From: DASYXW01 sp035934405
Lineage (GTDB): Bacteria; Acidobacteriota; Terriglobia; UBA7540
NCBI GenBank assembly: GCA_035934405.1
Contig: DASYXW010000051.1
Coordinates: 1-19,028, forward strand
DNA: 19,028 nucleotides
Direction of reading: 5' to 3'
Positions 1 through 6,978 of the stretch are shown here, in pieces. A model generated the notes under the pieces. It saw nothing but the letters and a program-made list of their open reading frames with translations. It had not been told where the DNA came from and ran no database searches. The first letter of the stretch is position 1. Every line of letters starts with the position of its first letter. The translations under genes and the position numbers were made by a program.

Positions 1-73
1 AGGGAATCGATCATGGCCAGTAGGGAAGCTTCCTCTCGAACAGTCTCAAAGGAGATCGTCCCTTCGGGAAATC

Positions 74-98
74 GCAGACATCACAAGACGATGTCTGC
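74..98. repeat. Palindrome downstream of the CopG-like gene
   Basis: GCAGACATC (74-82) is followed by a 7-base spacer and its exact reverse complement GATGTCTGC (90-98). The hairpin lies 23 bases past the stop of the small minus-strand gene at 122-361, so it could end that transcript. There is no T-run beside it, and the arms look like a dispersed extragenic palindrome, so a repeat element is at least as likely as a terminator. The perfect 9-base arms are seen directly; the role is inferred. Confidence 0.55.
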
Positions 99-121
99 GC
101 CACCCGCGGCGCCGCGTCCAA

Positions 122-361
122 TCAGCCTGCCCGCTTGAGGCGCTTGAAGCCGTCGATAATGAACATCCTCATGAGGACCTGATAAGGGACGCCACGGGCC
201 TCAGCCTCAGCCTTGAGCTCGGCAATTAACTCCGCGTCGAGCGCGACAGACGTGGGCCGTTTGCGGCGCGCCGTGGCGCGCCGAGCGGCAGCCTTGATCC
301 TGGCGGCCTCAAAATCCACTTTGCGGTACGCCGATTCATTCCTGACGAAGCGTTGCGGCAT
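122..361 (-). CDS. Small CopG/BrnA-like ribbon-helix-helix antitoxin-type protein
   Basis: A 79-residue, very basic protein. The N-terminal half (about 1-38) is rich in Arg, Lys and Ala. The C-terminal half reads like the ribbon-helix-helix segment of CopG-type antitoxins: a short strand around SVALDAELI (38-46), a helix AELKAEAEARG, then PYQVLMRMFIIDGFKR (59-74). Such proteins usually dimerise on DNA and, as antitoxins of BrnT/RelE-type toxins, repress their own operon. The start is supported by GAGG 7 bases upstream of the ATG. No toxin is visible: the 209 bases upstream hold only palindromes, and only 121 bases are available downstream. It may be an orphan antitoxin, have a partner beyond the left edge, or be a free-standing regulator. 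The family call is by pattern only. Confidence 0.65.
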   Translation of the reverse strand: MPQRFVRNESAYRKVDFEAARIKAAARRATARRKRPTSVALDAELIAELKAEAEARGVPYQVLMRMFIIDGFKRLKRAG

Positions 362-422
362 AGAATTGCCTCTCTTTCTTATTCATCCGCCTGGCTGAGA
401 TCACTCGGATGCTCCGGCCACG

Positions 423-442
423 GGCGGGGTTTTAACCCCGCC
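423..442. repeat. Extragenic palindrome, GGCGGGGTT/AACCCCGCC
   Basis: Nine-base perfect arms (423-431 and 434-442) separated by TT. This is the first of three different palindromes packed between the permease stop (571) and the small CopG-like gene (361). The bases themselves are certain. That it is a dispersed genomic repeat is inferred from its form and from its position next to other such elements. Confidence 0.6.
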
Positions 443-448
443 GCACAC

Positions 449-510
449 GCCCTCACCCACCGCTTCGCGGTCCCCCCTCTCCCGTTGGGAGAGGGGCAGG
501 GGGTGAGGGC
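449..510. repeat. Nested double palindrome (REP-like)
   Basis: Outer arms GCCCTCACCC (449-458) and GGGTGAGGGC (501-510) are perfect complements. Inside them, CCCCTCTCCC (474-483) and GGGAGAGGGG (487-496) form a second perfect 10-base stem around a GTT loop. This layout matches widely dispersed REP-like intergenic elements of GC-rich bacteria. It could fold into a long hairpin in the 3' end of the permease transcript and stabilise or end it. No gene is visible in this spacer. Confidence 0.65.
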
Positions 511-522
511 GCACCTCCGTAC

Positions 523-542
523 GGCGGGACTGAAGTCCCGCC
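523..542. repeat. Extragenic palindrome, GGCGGGACT/AGTCCCGCC
   Basis: Nine-base perfect arms (523-531 and 534-542) around GA. It has the same architecture as the element at 423-442 but a different inner core. It lies 29 bases past the permease stop in the direction of transcription, so it may double as a transcript end. It is followed by a short GCCC/GGGC repeat at about 541-551. Confidence 0.6.
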
Positions 543-570
543 CTTCCGGGCGTTATGACGCGGAACTCCG

Positions 571-1980
571 TCACGAAGTACTTGTGACTTTCGACCTTCG
601 ACTGTTCCGCACGTAGACGAGCACTCCGGCGCCGAGCAGCGCCGCCGTCAAACTCAACACCTTGACCACCGCAAGCGTCCTGTGGGTGGCGTCCGGACCG
701 GGCACGCACGCCAGCAGGATGGCGCCGCTGGTGGTCGCGAACCCGACGCACGCGAGGGTGACTGCGGCGGGCTTGCCGCCCGGGACGCGAATGACACCGG
801 GGCCGGCCGGTTCGCGCTGCAGCTTGATCATGGAGGCGAAGACGAACAGATAGGGAATGAAATAAGCAATCACGCCCATGCTCACGAGCACGTCGTACGC
901 CTCCCGGACGCTCGAGCCCGCCTGCCCGAGAAAAACAAAGATCATGCCGCAGAGGGACTGCGCCCAGATGGCGACGTACGGCGTGCGCCACTTCGGGTGC
1001 AGGCGAGCGAAGGCGGGCGGAAGGTAGCGGTCGATGCCGGCGACGAACGGCAGGCGGGCGGTGGCGGCCAGGAACGCCCCCGAGGCGCCCACGTTGCTCA
1101 GCGTAATCAGGAACGCCGCGATGGGGACGAGCGGCAACAGTCCGAGACGTTGCGCGCTCGCGCCGATGGCTTGAATCAGGCCCTGCAAGTCGTTCACTTG
1201 GCGGCTGGGCACCGCCAGGAGCACGAAGAACGTCCCCAGCATGTACACCAAAGTGATGCAGATTCCGCCCACGATGAGGGCGCGAGGGATGGTGCGGCGC
1301 GCGTCGTGGATTTCCTCGCCCATGAAGGACGCAGCTTCGCAGCCGCCGAAGGCGTACCAGATGGTGGACCAGAAGATGACGTCCTTCAGGCGGAAGCTCG
1401 GCACCAAGCTCGATGCGGTGAAACGCGTCGCCGACCCGAAGTGGGCCCAGGCGACGACTCCAATGACGATCACCATCAGGACGGGTAGCCACATGCCGAC
1501 GGCGCCAGCGTTGTTCAGCCACTTGCCGAGATTCAGCCCGATGACGTTGAGCACGGTGGGCAAAGCCAGACCGGCCAGGGCAAACAGAATGAAGTAGAGA
1601 CGGTTGTCGGCGAGGCGCTGCCAGCGATCGCCGCCGATGAAGAGCGCGTTCGAGGCGGCAAAGTACAGCACGGCAGGAAAGTAAGGCAGGTTGCTGGTCC
1701 AGTAGGTCCAAGCGGCCATGAAACCGGAGAAGTCGCCGAAAGCGCGCTTACTCCAGGCGTAGAGTCCGCCCTCGTCCGGATGGCGCGAAGAAAGCTCGAG
1801 GACACACAGGGCCAGCGGAACGAAGAACGTGGCCCAGGCCAGGATCCAGACCACGAGCGAGCTGGGTCCGGCGGCGGCGGCGGTCGCAATCCAGCGCAGG
1901 CTGACGCCCGTCACCAGGTAGAACAACACCAGGTCGCGGAACCCCAGAACGCGGGGGGGACGGTTTTCCGCCTCAGGCAT
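571..1980 (-). CDS. APC-superfamily amino acid permease
   Basis: A 469-residue integral membrane protein with about 12 hydrophobic segments, which is normal for amino acid/polyamine/organocation (APC) permeases that exchange or import amino acids across the inner membrane. The segment DEGGLYAWSKRAFGDFSGF (69-87), just after the second hydrophobic stretch, is the characteristic APC loop. The usual glycine-rich break in helix 1 is replaced by LRWIATAAAAGPSS, so substrate cannot be predicted from a known subgroup. The ATG at 1978-1980 overlaps the end of the upstream FAD oxidoreductase gene by 8 bases, so the two are almost certainly co-transcribed and translationally coupled. I infer that the oxidoreductase acts on a compound related to the transported one. 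The C-terminal tail after the last helix is short and basic. Confidence 0.85.
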   Translation of the reverse strand: MPEAENRPPRVLGFRDLVLFYLVTGVSLRWIATAAAAGPSSLVVWILAWATFFVPLALCVLELSSRHPDEGGLYAWSKRAFGDFSGFMAAWTYWTSNLPYFPAVLYFAASNALFIGGDRWQRLADNRLYFILFALAGLALPTVLNVIGLNLGKWLNNAGAVGMWLPVLMVIVIGVVAWAHFGSATRFTASSLVPSFRLKDVIFWSTIWYAFGGCEAASFMGEEIHDARRTIPRALIVGGICITLVYMLGTFFVLLAVPSRQVNDLQGLIQAIGASAQRLGLLPLVPIAAFLITLSNVGASGAFLAATARLPFVAGIDRYLPPAFARLHPKWRTPYVAIWAQSLCGMIFVFLGQAGSSVREAYDVLVSMGVIAYFIPYLFVFASMIKLQREPAGPGVIRVPGGKPAAVTLACVGFATTSGAILLACVPGPDATHRTLAVVKVLSLTAALLGAGVLVYVRNSRRSKVTSTS

Positions 1981-3580
1981 GCTTCAATTTCTTCCAGTCT
2001 TTCAGGAATTCGCGCGCGGCGTTTGCGCCCGAGAGTCCGGTGAGGCCGGAACCGGGATGAGTGCCCGAGCCGCAAAGGTAGAGGCCTCGAATCGGGGTCC
2101 GGTAGCGCGCCCAGCCGAGCAGCGGCCGCATGGTGAACAGTTGATCGAGCGCCAGCTCGCCGTGAAAGATGTGGCCGCCGGTCAGGCCGTAAGTCTCTTC
2201 GAGGTCGAGCGGCGTGATGACCTGGCGATGCAGTATGAGCGAGGGCAGGTCCGGCGCATACTCCGCGAGTGTCTTCACGACCGCGTCGCCGAGCGCTGCG
2301 CGCTGCTCGCTCGGCCAGCCGCCCTTCAGCTTGTACGGAGCGAACTGCGCGTAAATAGACATCACGTGCTTCCCCGCCGGGGCGAGCGAGGGATCGGTGA
2401 CGGAAGGGATGGCAATGTCCAGATAGGGCCGGCGCGAGAAGCCGCCGTACTTGGCGTCGTCGAAGGCGTGTTCGAGATAGTCGATGTCGGGCCCGATGTG
2501 AATTCGGCCCGCCAGCTCCGGCTGCGGCGCCGCTGCGGCAGACCCGAGCGCTGTGAAGGAGGGCAGCGCGGCGAGCGCCAGGTTCACTTTGGAGACCGCC
2601 CCAGTCGAGCGGTAGTTTTGCGTTCGCGCCAGGAACTCCGGGGCGAGATGGGCAGGATCAATCAGGCCGAGAAACGTGCGGCGCGGGTCGGCATTCGAAA
2701 TAACGGTTCTGGCAGCGATCTCTTCGCCGCTCGTAAGCACGACCCCGGTGGCAGCGCCGTCCTTGACCTTGATGCGTGCGACCTCCGCGCCCGTCCTGAT
2801 TTCAGCGCCGGCCTCGATGGCGGCGCGCGCCATCGCCTGCGTCAGCGACCCCATGCCGCCCCTGGCGAACCACGGGGCGCCGGCTGGATGCGGGTCGGCG
2901 GCGGCCCGAATCAGCAGGAGCGCAGTCGAGCCGGCAGACCATGGTCCCAGGAACGCGCCGAAAATCCCACGCGCGGCGACAACGGCTCGCAGGAGCTCCG
3001 TCTCGAACCACTCGGCGGCGAAGTCCGCCACCGCCATCGGTCCCCAGCGCAGCAGGCGAAACATGTCTTGCTTGCCGAGGCCGCGGAATTTCCGGCCGGC
3101 CTGCAGCAGGTTCCACAGGTCTTCTTTCGTCGGCCGATCAATCGCGGGCGGCGCCTGCGACATCACCTGGCTGAGCATGGCGGCCATGCGTCCGAGGGCG
3201 CGTGCCAGTTCGAGATACTTCCCGGCATCCTTCTTTGAGAACGGAGCAATCTCGCCGGCGGACTTCGCCGCGTCGTTGTAAAGGACGAGCGCGCGACCAT
3301 CCGGGTGGGGAGCGAAGACGGCAGGGTCAGGTTGAATCATCTCGAGGCCGTGACGCTCGAGTTGCATGTCGCGCGCGACCGCCGCCGAGAGTGGTCCGCT
3401 CATGTGGGCGAGCGTGGAACACTTGAACCCGGGATGGAACTCGCCGGTAATCGCCGCGCCTCCGGCGACCGGACGGCGTTCAAGAATGAGCGGCTTCAGT
3501 CCGGCCTTGGCAAGGTAAAAGGCAGTGATCAGGCCGTTGTGGCCGCCTCCGATGACGACGGCGTCGCGCGTGGCAGACAT
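1973..3580 (-). CDS. FAD-dependent oxidoreductase, PYROXD2/phytoene-desaturase-like
   Basis: A 535-residue flavoprotein. The N-terminus holds a Rossmann dinucleotide site, VVIGGGHNGLITAFYLAKAG (8-27), followed by a strand ending in LILERR. The C-terminus has the second FAD-binding signature, GLYLCGSGTHPGSGLTGLSG, shared by phytoene desaturases and the PYROXD2 group. Carotenoid enzymes of this superfamily desaturate or isomerise polyenes, but this length and HNG-type motif fit the functionally vague PYROXD2-like group better, and no other carotenoid gene is nearby. An in-frame TGA three codons before the ATG fixes the start; the ribosome site is weak. It is the first gene of a two-gene minus-strand unit with the amino acid permease and diverges from the LysR gene across 116 bases, an arrangement in which the regulator may control it. 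Substrate is unknown. Confidence 0.82.
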   Translation of the reverse strand: MSATRDAVVIGGGHNGLITAFYLAKAGLKPLILERRPVAGGAAITGEFHPGFKCSTLAHMSGPLSAAVARDMQLERHGLEMIQPDPAVFAPHPDGRALVLYNDAAKSAGEIAPFSKKDAGKYLELARALGRMAAMLSQVMSQAPPAIDRPTKEDLWNLLQAGRKFRGLGKQDMFRLLRWGPMAVADFAAEWFETELLRAVVAARGIFGAFLGPWSAGSTALLLIRAAADPHPAGAPWFARGGMGSLTQAMARAAIEAGAEIRTGAEVARIKVKDGAATGVVLTSGEEIAARTVISNADPRRTFLGLIDPAHLAPEFLARTQNYRSTGAVSKVNLALAALPSFTALGSAAAAPQPELAGRIHIGPDIDYLEHAFDDAKYGGFSRRPYLDIAIPSVTDPSLAPAGKHVMSIYAQFAPYKLKGGWPSEQRAALGDAVVKTLAEYAPDLPSLILHRQVITPLDLEETYGLTGGHIFHGELALDQLFTMRPLLGWARYRTPIRGLYLCGSGTHPGSGLTGLSGANAAREFLKDWKKLKHA

Positions 3581-3603
3581 GGCCGTTCATCATACTGGAG
3601 ACG

Positions 3604-3624
3604 GGCCGGCTTGGGAAGCCGGCC
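3604..3624. repeat. Palindrome in the divergent intergenic region
   Basis: GGCCGGCTT (3604-3612), a GGG loop and AAGCCGGCC (3616-3624) form a perfect 9-base inverted repeat, followed by a small GGCC-GTCC-GGCC repeat. It sits 24 bases upstream of the FAD oxidoreductase start on one side and 73 bases upstream of the LysR start on the other. It could be an extragenic REP-like element or a protein-binding dyad; the GC-rich core favours the former. Confidence 0.5.
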
Positions 3625-3657
3625 GTCCGGCCGGGGCGGGCGCACGTGAAGCTGCCT

Positions 3658-3674
3658 GCATTCTGTTAGAATGC
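3658..3674 (+). promoter_or_regulatory. Extended -10 promoter within a dyad, ahead of the LysR gene
   Basis: GCATTC (3658-3663), TGTTA and GAATGC (3669-3674) form a perfect 6-base inverted repeat. The same bases include TGTTAGAAT (3664-3672), an extended -10 box of form TGnTAnAAT, in the orientation of the LysR-aspartate kinase genes. No good -35 is visible, as expected for an extended -10 promoter. Transcription would start near 3679, about 18 bases before the ATG. A symmetric site over a promoter suits autoregulation, but it is not a classical T-N11-A LysR box. Confidence 0.5.
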
Positions 3675-3696
3675 GCACGAGGGCAGGTGCGAAGGC

Positions 3697-4587
3697 ATGG
3701 ACTACGACCAGCTCGCAAGTTTCCTCGAAGTCGCCAAGCTGCAAAGCTTTTCGCGCGCCGCCGAGAAAATCTATCGCACCCAGCCCGCCATCAGCGCGCA
3801 GGTGCGGCTGCTCGAACAGGAGTGCGGCGAGCGGCTGTTTGACCGCAGCGGCAAGAAAGTGCTGCTGACGCCGGCGGGGGAGATTCTGCATCGCTACGCG
3901 CAGCAGATCATCGGCCTGCACCGGGAAGCGTTGCAGGCGATCGCGGAGCTGAACCAGACGCCGCGTGGCAAGCTTTTTATCGGCGCCAACGAGGCCACCT
4001 GCCTCTACGTGCTGCCCAAGACTTTTGCGCGCTTCAAACAGCTCTACCCGCTCGTGCAGATCAGCATCTATCGCAACTTCAGCCACAAGATCGTGCAGAA
4101 ACTTCAGGAAGGCGCCGTCGAGCTCGGCATCGTGACCCTGCCGCAAAACTCCAACAACATGGAAGTGATTCCCGTCTTTCGCGACGACATGCAGGTGGTG
4201 CTGCCGGCGAACCATCCCCTGGCCCGCAAGCGCAGCGTCACGGTGGAAGAGGTGGCCAACTACCCCCTGATTCTGCCCAAGACGGGCAATACGCGCGTGG
4301 TGCTCGACCGGCTGCTGCGCGACCACCGCAACCACGTGCAGATTTCCATGGAGCTCGCGAGCGTGGAGACCATCAAGAAGTTCGTCGGCGCCGGACTGGG
4401 GATTTCTTTCATCAGCCGGGCCTACGCGCAGCCCGAGGTGGCGGCGGGTATCCTGCGGCTGGTCCCGATCGATGGCCAGAAGCTGCAACGCGAGCTGGGA
4501 CTCATCTTTCGCCGCGACCGTCACCTCTCGCTTCCGGCCAAGGTCTTCATCGAGGTCGTTCGCGAATCCACCAAATCGGCCGCATGA
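3697..4587 (+). CDS. LysR-family transcriptional regulator
   Basis: A 296-residue protein of standard LysR length. The winged helix-turn-helix is at 5-62, with the family pattern SFSRAAEKIYRTQPAISAQV (17-36), then LLEQECGERLFDR and a TPAG turn. Residues from about 90 onward form the periplasmic-binding-protein-like effector domain (GAGLGISFI near 230). LysR regulators act as tetramers and respond to a small molecule, often linked to the genes beside them. The stop overlaps the aspartate kinase start (ATGA), so this regulator and the first enzyme of lysine/threonine/methionine synthesis are made from one message, which makes an amino acid or pathway intermediate a reasonable effector. The FAD oxidoreductase and permease diverge upstream and are a second candidate target. 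An AGGGCAGG purine patch sits 9-16 bases ahead of the ATG. The effector is not predictable from the sequence. Confidence 0.9.
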   Translation: MDYDQLASFLEVAKLQSFSRAAEKIYRTQPAISAQVRLLEQECGERLFDRSGKKVLLTPAGEILHRYAQQIIGLHREALQAIAELNQTPRGKLFIGANEATCLYVLPKTFARFKQLYPLVQISIYRNFSHKIVQKLQEGAVELGIVTLPQNSNNMEVIPVFRDDMQVVLPANHPLARKRSVTVEEVANYPLILPKTGNTRVVLDRLLRDHRNHVQISMELASVETIKKFVGAGLGISFISRAYAQPEVAAGILRLVPIDGQKLQRELGLIFRRDRHLSLPAKVFIEVVRESTKSAA

Positions 4588-5996
4588 CGAAAAGCGAAAA
4601 GCCTCTGCTGGTGATGAAATTCGGCGGCACTTCGGTCGGCTCGGCCGAGCGGATCGAGCACGTCGCTGCGCTTATCGCCGCGGAACTTCCCCGCGCTGAG
4701 GTGGCCGTCGTAGTCTCCGCCATGGGCGGCGTCACCGACATGCTGATCCGCGCCGCGCGCGAGGCCAGCCGCGGCGACCGCGAGCACTGGAAGAGCGTCC
4801 GCCAGGAACTGGCGCGGCGGCATCGCGAGGTCGCCGACCAACTTCTGTCGGCGAGTGAGCAGGCCGTTGTCCTGCCGCGCCTCGCCGAAGACGTGGGCGA
4901 CTTCGAGAATCTGTGCTCGGGATTCTCGCTGGTTCGCGAGATTACGCCTCGCGCGATGGACATGCTTTCCAGCCTGGGCGAGAAAATGTCGGCGGCGCTC
5001 GTGGCCGCCGTGCTGCGCACGAGGGGCGTGGCGGCCGAGGCGGTGGACTCGACCGAGCTGATCGTGACCGACGATCACTTCGGCAGCGCCTCGCCGGTCG
5101 CCGACGAGACGCAAGCGAAGGCCCGCCAGCGCCTGGCCCCGCTGCGACGCCGGGGCGCGACGCCCGTCATCACCGGGTTCCGCGGCGCGACGCCGGAAGG
5201 GGTTTGCACCACGCTCGGGCGGGGGGGTTCGGACTACAGCGCCACCATCCTGGGCGCGGCGCTCGAGGCCCGCGAGATTGTCATCTGGACCGACGTGGAC
5301 GGCGTCATGACCGCCGACCCGCGCCTCGTGCCCGGCGCACGCATCATTCCCGAATGCTCCTACCGCGAGGCCATCGAGCTCTCGTTTTTTGGCGCCAGGG
5401 TGCTTCACCCCAAAGCCATCCTGCCGGTGATGAAGAAGAGGATTCCGGTCTGGATCAGGAACACCTTCAATTCCGCTTCGCCCGGCACCCGGATCGGTCC
5501 GTCGGCGGCGGGCGGCGAGCCTGGCGTCAAGACCATCACCTCGGTCAGCAAGACGGCCCTCGTCACCGTGAGCGGCCGCGACACGCTCACTTTTTCGCAC
5601 CTCGCCGCCCGCGTCTTCGCGGCGCTCGCCTCGGAGGACGTCTCCACGCTGATGGTCACGCAGTCTTCCGCCGACAACGTGCTCTCGTTCGCCGTGCACG
5701 ACGCCGACCTGCAGCGGGTCCGCGTGAAGTTGCAAAGGGCTTTTGAGCTTGAGATGCTGCACGATTACATGGCGGCTCTCGAAGTCATCCCCAACGTCGC
5801 CATCGTCGTGGCGATTGGCGAGAACATGAAGGGCACGCCGGGAATCTCCGGCCGCACCTTCGGGGCGCTCGGACGCCGCGGCATCAACATCATCGCCATC
5901 GCGCAAGGGTCGTCGGAATTGAGCATCTCGTTCGCGGTGAAGTCGGCGGACATGCAGGAGGCCGTGAAGGCAATTCACGAGGAGTTTGCATTGTAG
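4584..5996 (+). CDS. lysC: Aspartate kinase (aspartokinase)
   Basis: A 470-residue enzyme that phosphorylates aspartate to 4-phosphoaspartate, the entry step to lysine (and diaminopimelate), threonine and methionine. The amino acid kinase domain opens with VMKFGGTSVG (10-19) and includes the nucleotide/aspartate-binding stretch LGRGGSDYSAT and WTDVDGVMTADPR. The C-terminal third carries two ACT regulatory domains (the first around the VSKTALVTVSG strand, the second around PNVAIVVAIGENMKG and INIIAIAQGSSELSISF), so feedback control by an end-product amino acid is expected. Its length and domain order fit the monofunctional AKIII-like class with no fused homoserine dehydrogenase. No ribosome site is visible ahead of its ATG, which overlaps the LysR stop by 4 bases, so translation probably depends on reinitiation. 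Which amino acid inhibits it cannot be read from the sequence. Confidence 0.95.
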   Translation: MTKSEKPLLVMKFGGTSVGSAERIEHVAALIAAELPRAEVAVVVSAMGGVTDMLIRAAREASRGDREHWKSVRQELARRHREVADQLLSASEQAVVLPRLAEDVGDFENLCSGFSLVREITPRAMDMLSSLGEKMSAALVAAVLRTRGVAAEAVDSTELIVTDDHFGSASPVADETQAKARQRLAPLRRRGATPVITGFRGATPEGVCTTLGRGGSDYSATILGAALEAREIVIWTDVDGVMTADPRLVPGARIIPECSYREAIELSFFGARVLHPKAILPVMKKRIPVWIRNTFNSASPGTRIGPSAAGGEPGVKTITSVSKTALVTVSGRDTLTFSHLAARVFAALASEDVSTLMVTQSSADNVLSFAVHDADLQRVRVKLQRAFELEMLHDYMAALEVIPNVAIVVAIGENMKGTPGISGRTFGALGRRGINIIAIAQGSSELSISFAVKSADMQEAVKAIHEEFAL

Positions 5997-6073
5997 CGGC
6001 GAGCAGCTAATTCACCCTCTTCTCCGTGGTTCGTTGTCCTCCCGCTGGCAGCAACCGCAACGACAGGCGCCAG

Positions 6074-6082
6074 TGTTATAAT
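6074..6082 (+). promoter_or_regulatory. Extended -10 promoter for surE and following genes
   Basis: TGTTATAAT is a perfect extended -10 element (TGn plus consensus TATAAT) in the 191-base gap between aspartate kinase and surE. No clear -35 is seen 16-18 bases upstream, which such promoters tolerate. It predicts a start near 6089 and a leader of about 100 bases before the surE ATG. The rest of the gap shows only a small CCCG/CGGG hairpin at about 6144-6157 and no gene. Confidence 0.6.
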
Positions 6083-6187
6083 TCGTCTGCGGGCATCGGC
6101 GCTGAGTTTTGCGCACTCGCCACGCTGCCCGGGTTCAAGCTTCCCGTCAGGCGGGTGTTGCGTGAGGATTGAGAGACCACACCTCGC

Positions 6188-6961
6188 ATGAAAACCCATC
6201 GCATCCTGGTGACCAACGACGACGGCATCCGCGCTCCGGGCCTGAAGGCGCTCGAAGACGGCATGGCGCCGCTCGGCGAAGTCACGGTTGTCGCGCCCGA
6301 CTACGAGCGGAGCGCCACCGGCCAGTCCATCACCATTCACTCGCCGCTGCGCGTCCAGGCCATCGACGAGCGCCACTACGCTGTTTCGGGCACACCGGCG
6401 GACGCCGTGATCCTCGCGCTCCATCAGCTCCTCGATGCCAAGCCTTCGCTCGTGGTTTCGGGGATCAATCCGGGCGCCAACCTGGGCGAAAATGTCATCT
6501 ATTCCGGCACCGTGGCGGCCGCGCTCGAAGCCACGTTGCACGGAGTCCCTGCCGTCGCGGTGTCGCTTGCCTCGCGCACGAATCTCGATTTCTCGGCGGC
6601 GGCGGCGTTCGCGGCTGAGATTGGCGCCAAGATTCTCGACGAGGGCTTGCCCCCGGGCGTGATGCTGAACGTCAACGTGCCTCGCGGCTCGCCGGCGGAA
6701 ATCCGCGGTGTGCGCCTGACCCGCCAGAGCCAGAAGATCACTCAGAACATCATCTACGAAAAGCACGACCCGCGGGGGCGGCCCTATTACTGGCAGGACG
6801 AGACCGTGAGTTTCGACAGCGTCGAGCCCGACTCGGACTACGCGGCCATCATCGCCCACGAGATTTCCATCACGCCGCTGCAGGTGGACCGGACGGATTA
6901 CGCCAGCCTCAATCACCTGTCGAAGTGGCTGGCGTCTTTTCAGACGCTGGCGGCCAAGTAG
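6188..6961 (+). CDS. surE: 5'/3'-nucleotidase SurE
   Basis: A 257-residue metal-dependent phosphatase that removes phosphate from nucleoside 5'- and 3'-monophosphates, linked to stationary-phase survival and nucleotide or polyphosphate turnover. The family signature is complete: TNDDGIRAPGL (9-19) gives the metal-binding Asp11 and Asp12, Ser42 lies in YERSATGQS, and Asn94 lies in SGINPGANLGENVIYSGTV (91-109). Length is typical. The ATG gives an N-terminus that matches the family directly at the first beta strand. The ribosome site is poor (GAGAG about 13 bases upstream). It is followed after 17 bases by gltX, so these genes are probably co-transcribed. SurE often lies beside pcm and nlpD in other bacteria; that context is absent here. 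Confidence 0.95.
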   Translation: MKTHRILVTNDDGIRAPGLKALEDGMAPLGEVTVVAPDYERSATGQSITIHSPLRVQAIDERHYAVSGTPADAVILALHQLLDAKPSLVVSGINPGANLGENVIYSGTVAAALEATLHGVPAVAVSLASRTNLDFSAAAAFAAEIGAKILDEGLPPGVMLNVNVPRGSPAEIRGVRLTRQSQKITQNIIYEKHDPRGRPYYWQDETVSFDSVEPDSDYAAIIAHEISITPLQVDRTDYASLNHLSKWLASFQTLAAK

Positions 6962-6978
6962 GCAGCGGTTCCCCGGCT

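Noticed and set aside
1..121. Open frames at the left edge on both strands
   Set aside because: Both strands are open for 20-45 codons, but neither shows a start with a ribosome site or recognisable residues, so no gene can be supported.
682..1488. 268-residue plus-strand open frame opposite the permease
   Set aside because: It is antisense to a recognised gene and consists of low-complexity Gly/Arg/Glu/His sequence.
401..1711. 436-residue minus-strand open frame in another frame of the permease
   Set aside because: It is a shadow of the permease and its translation is Arg/Pro-rich without membrane segments; the permease frame has about 12 of them.
4521..5978. 485-residue minus-strand open frame opposite aspartate kinase
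   Set aside because: It lies wholly opposite a strongly conserved gene, is made of Arg, Gly, His, Asp repeats without any domain, and is a known artefact of GC-rich coding DNA.
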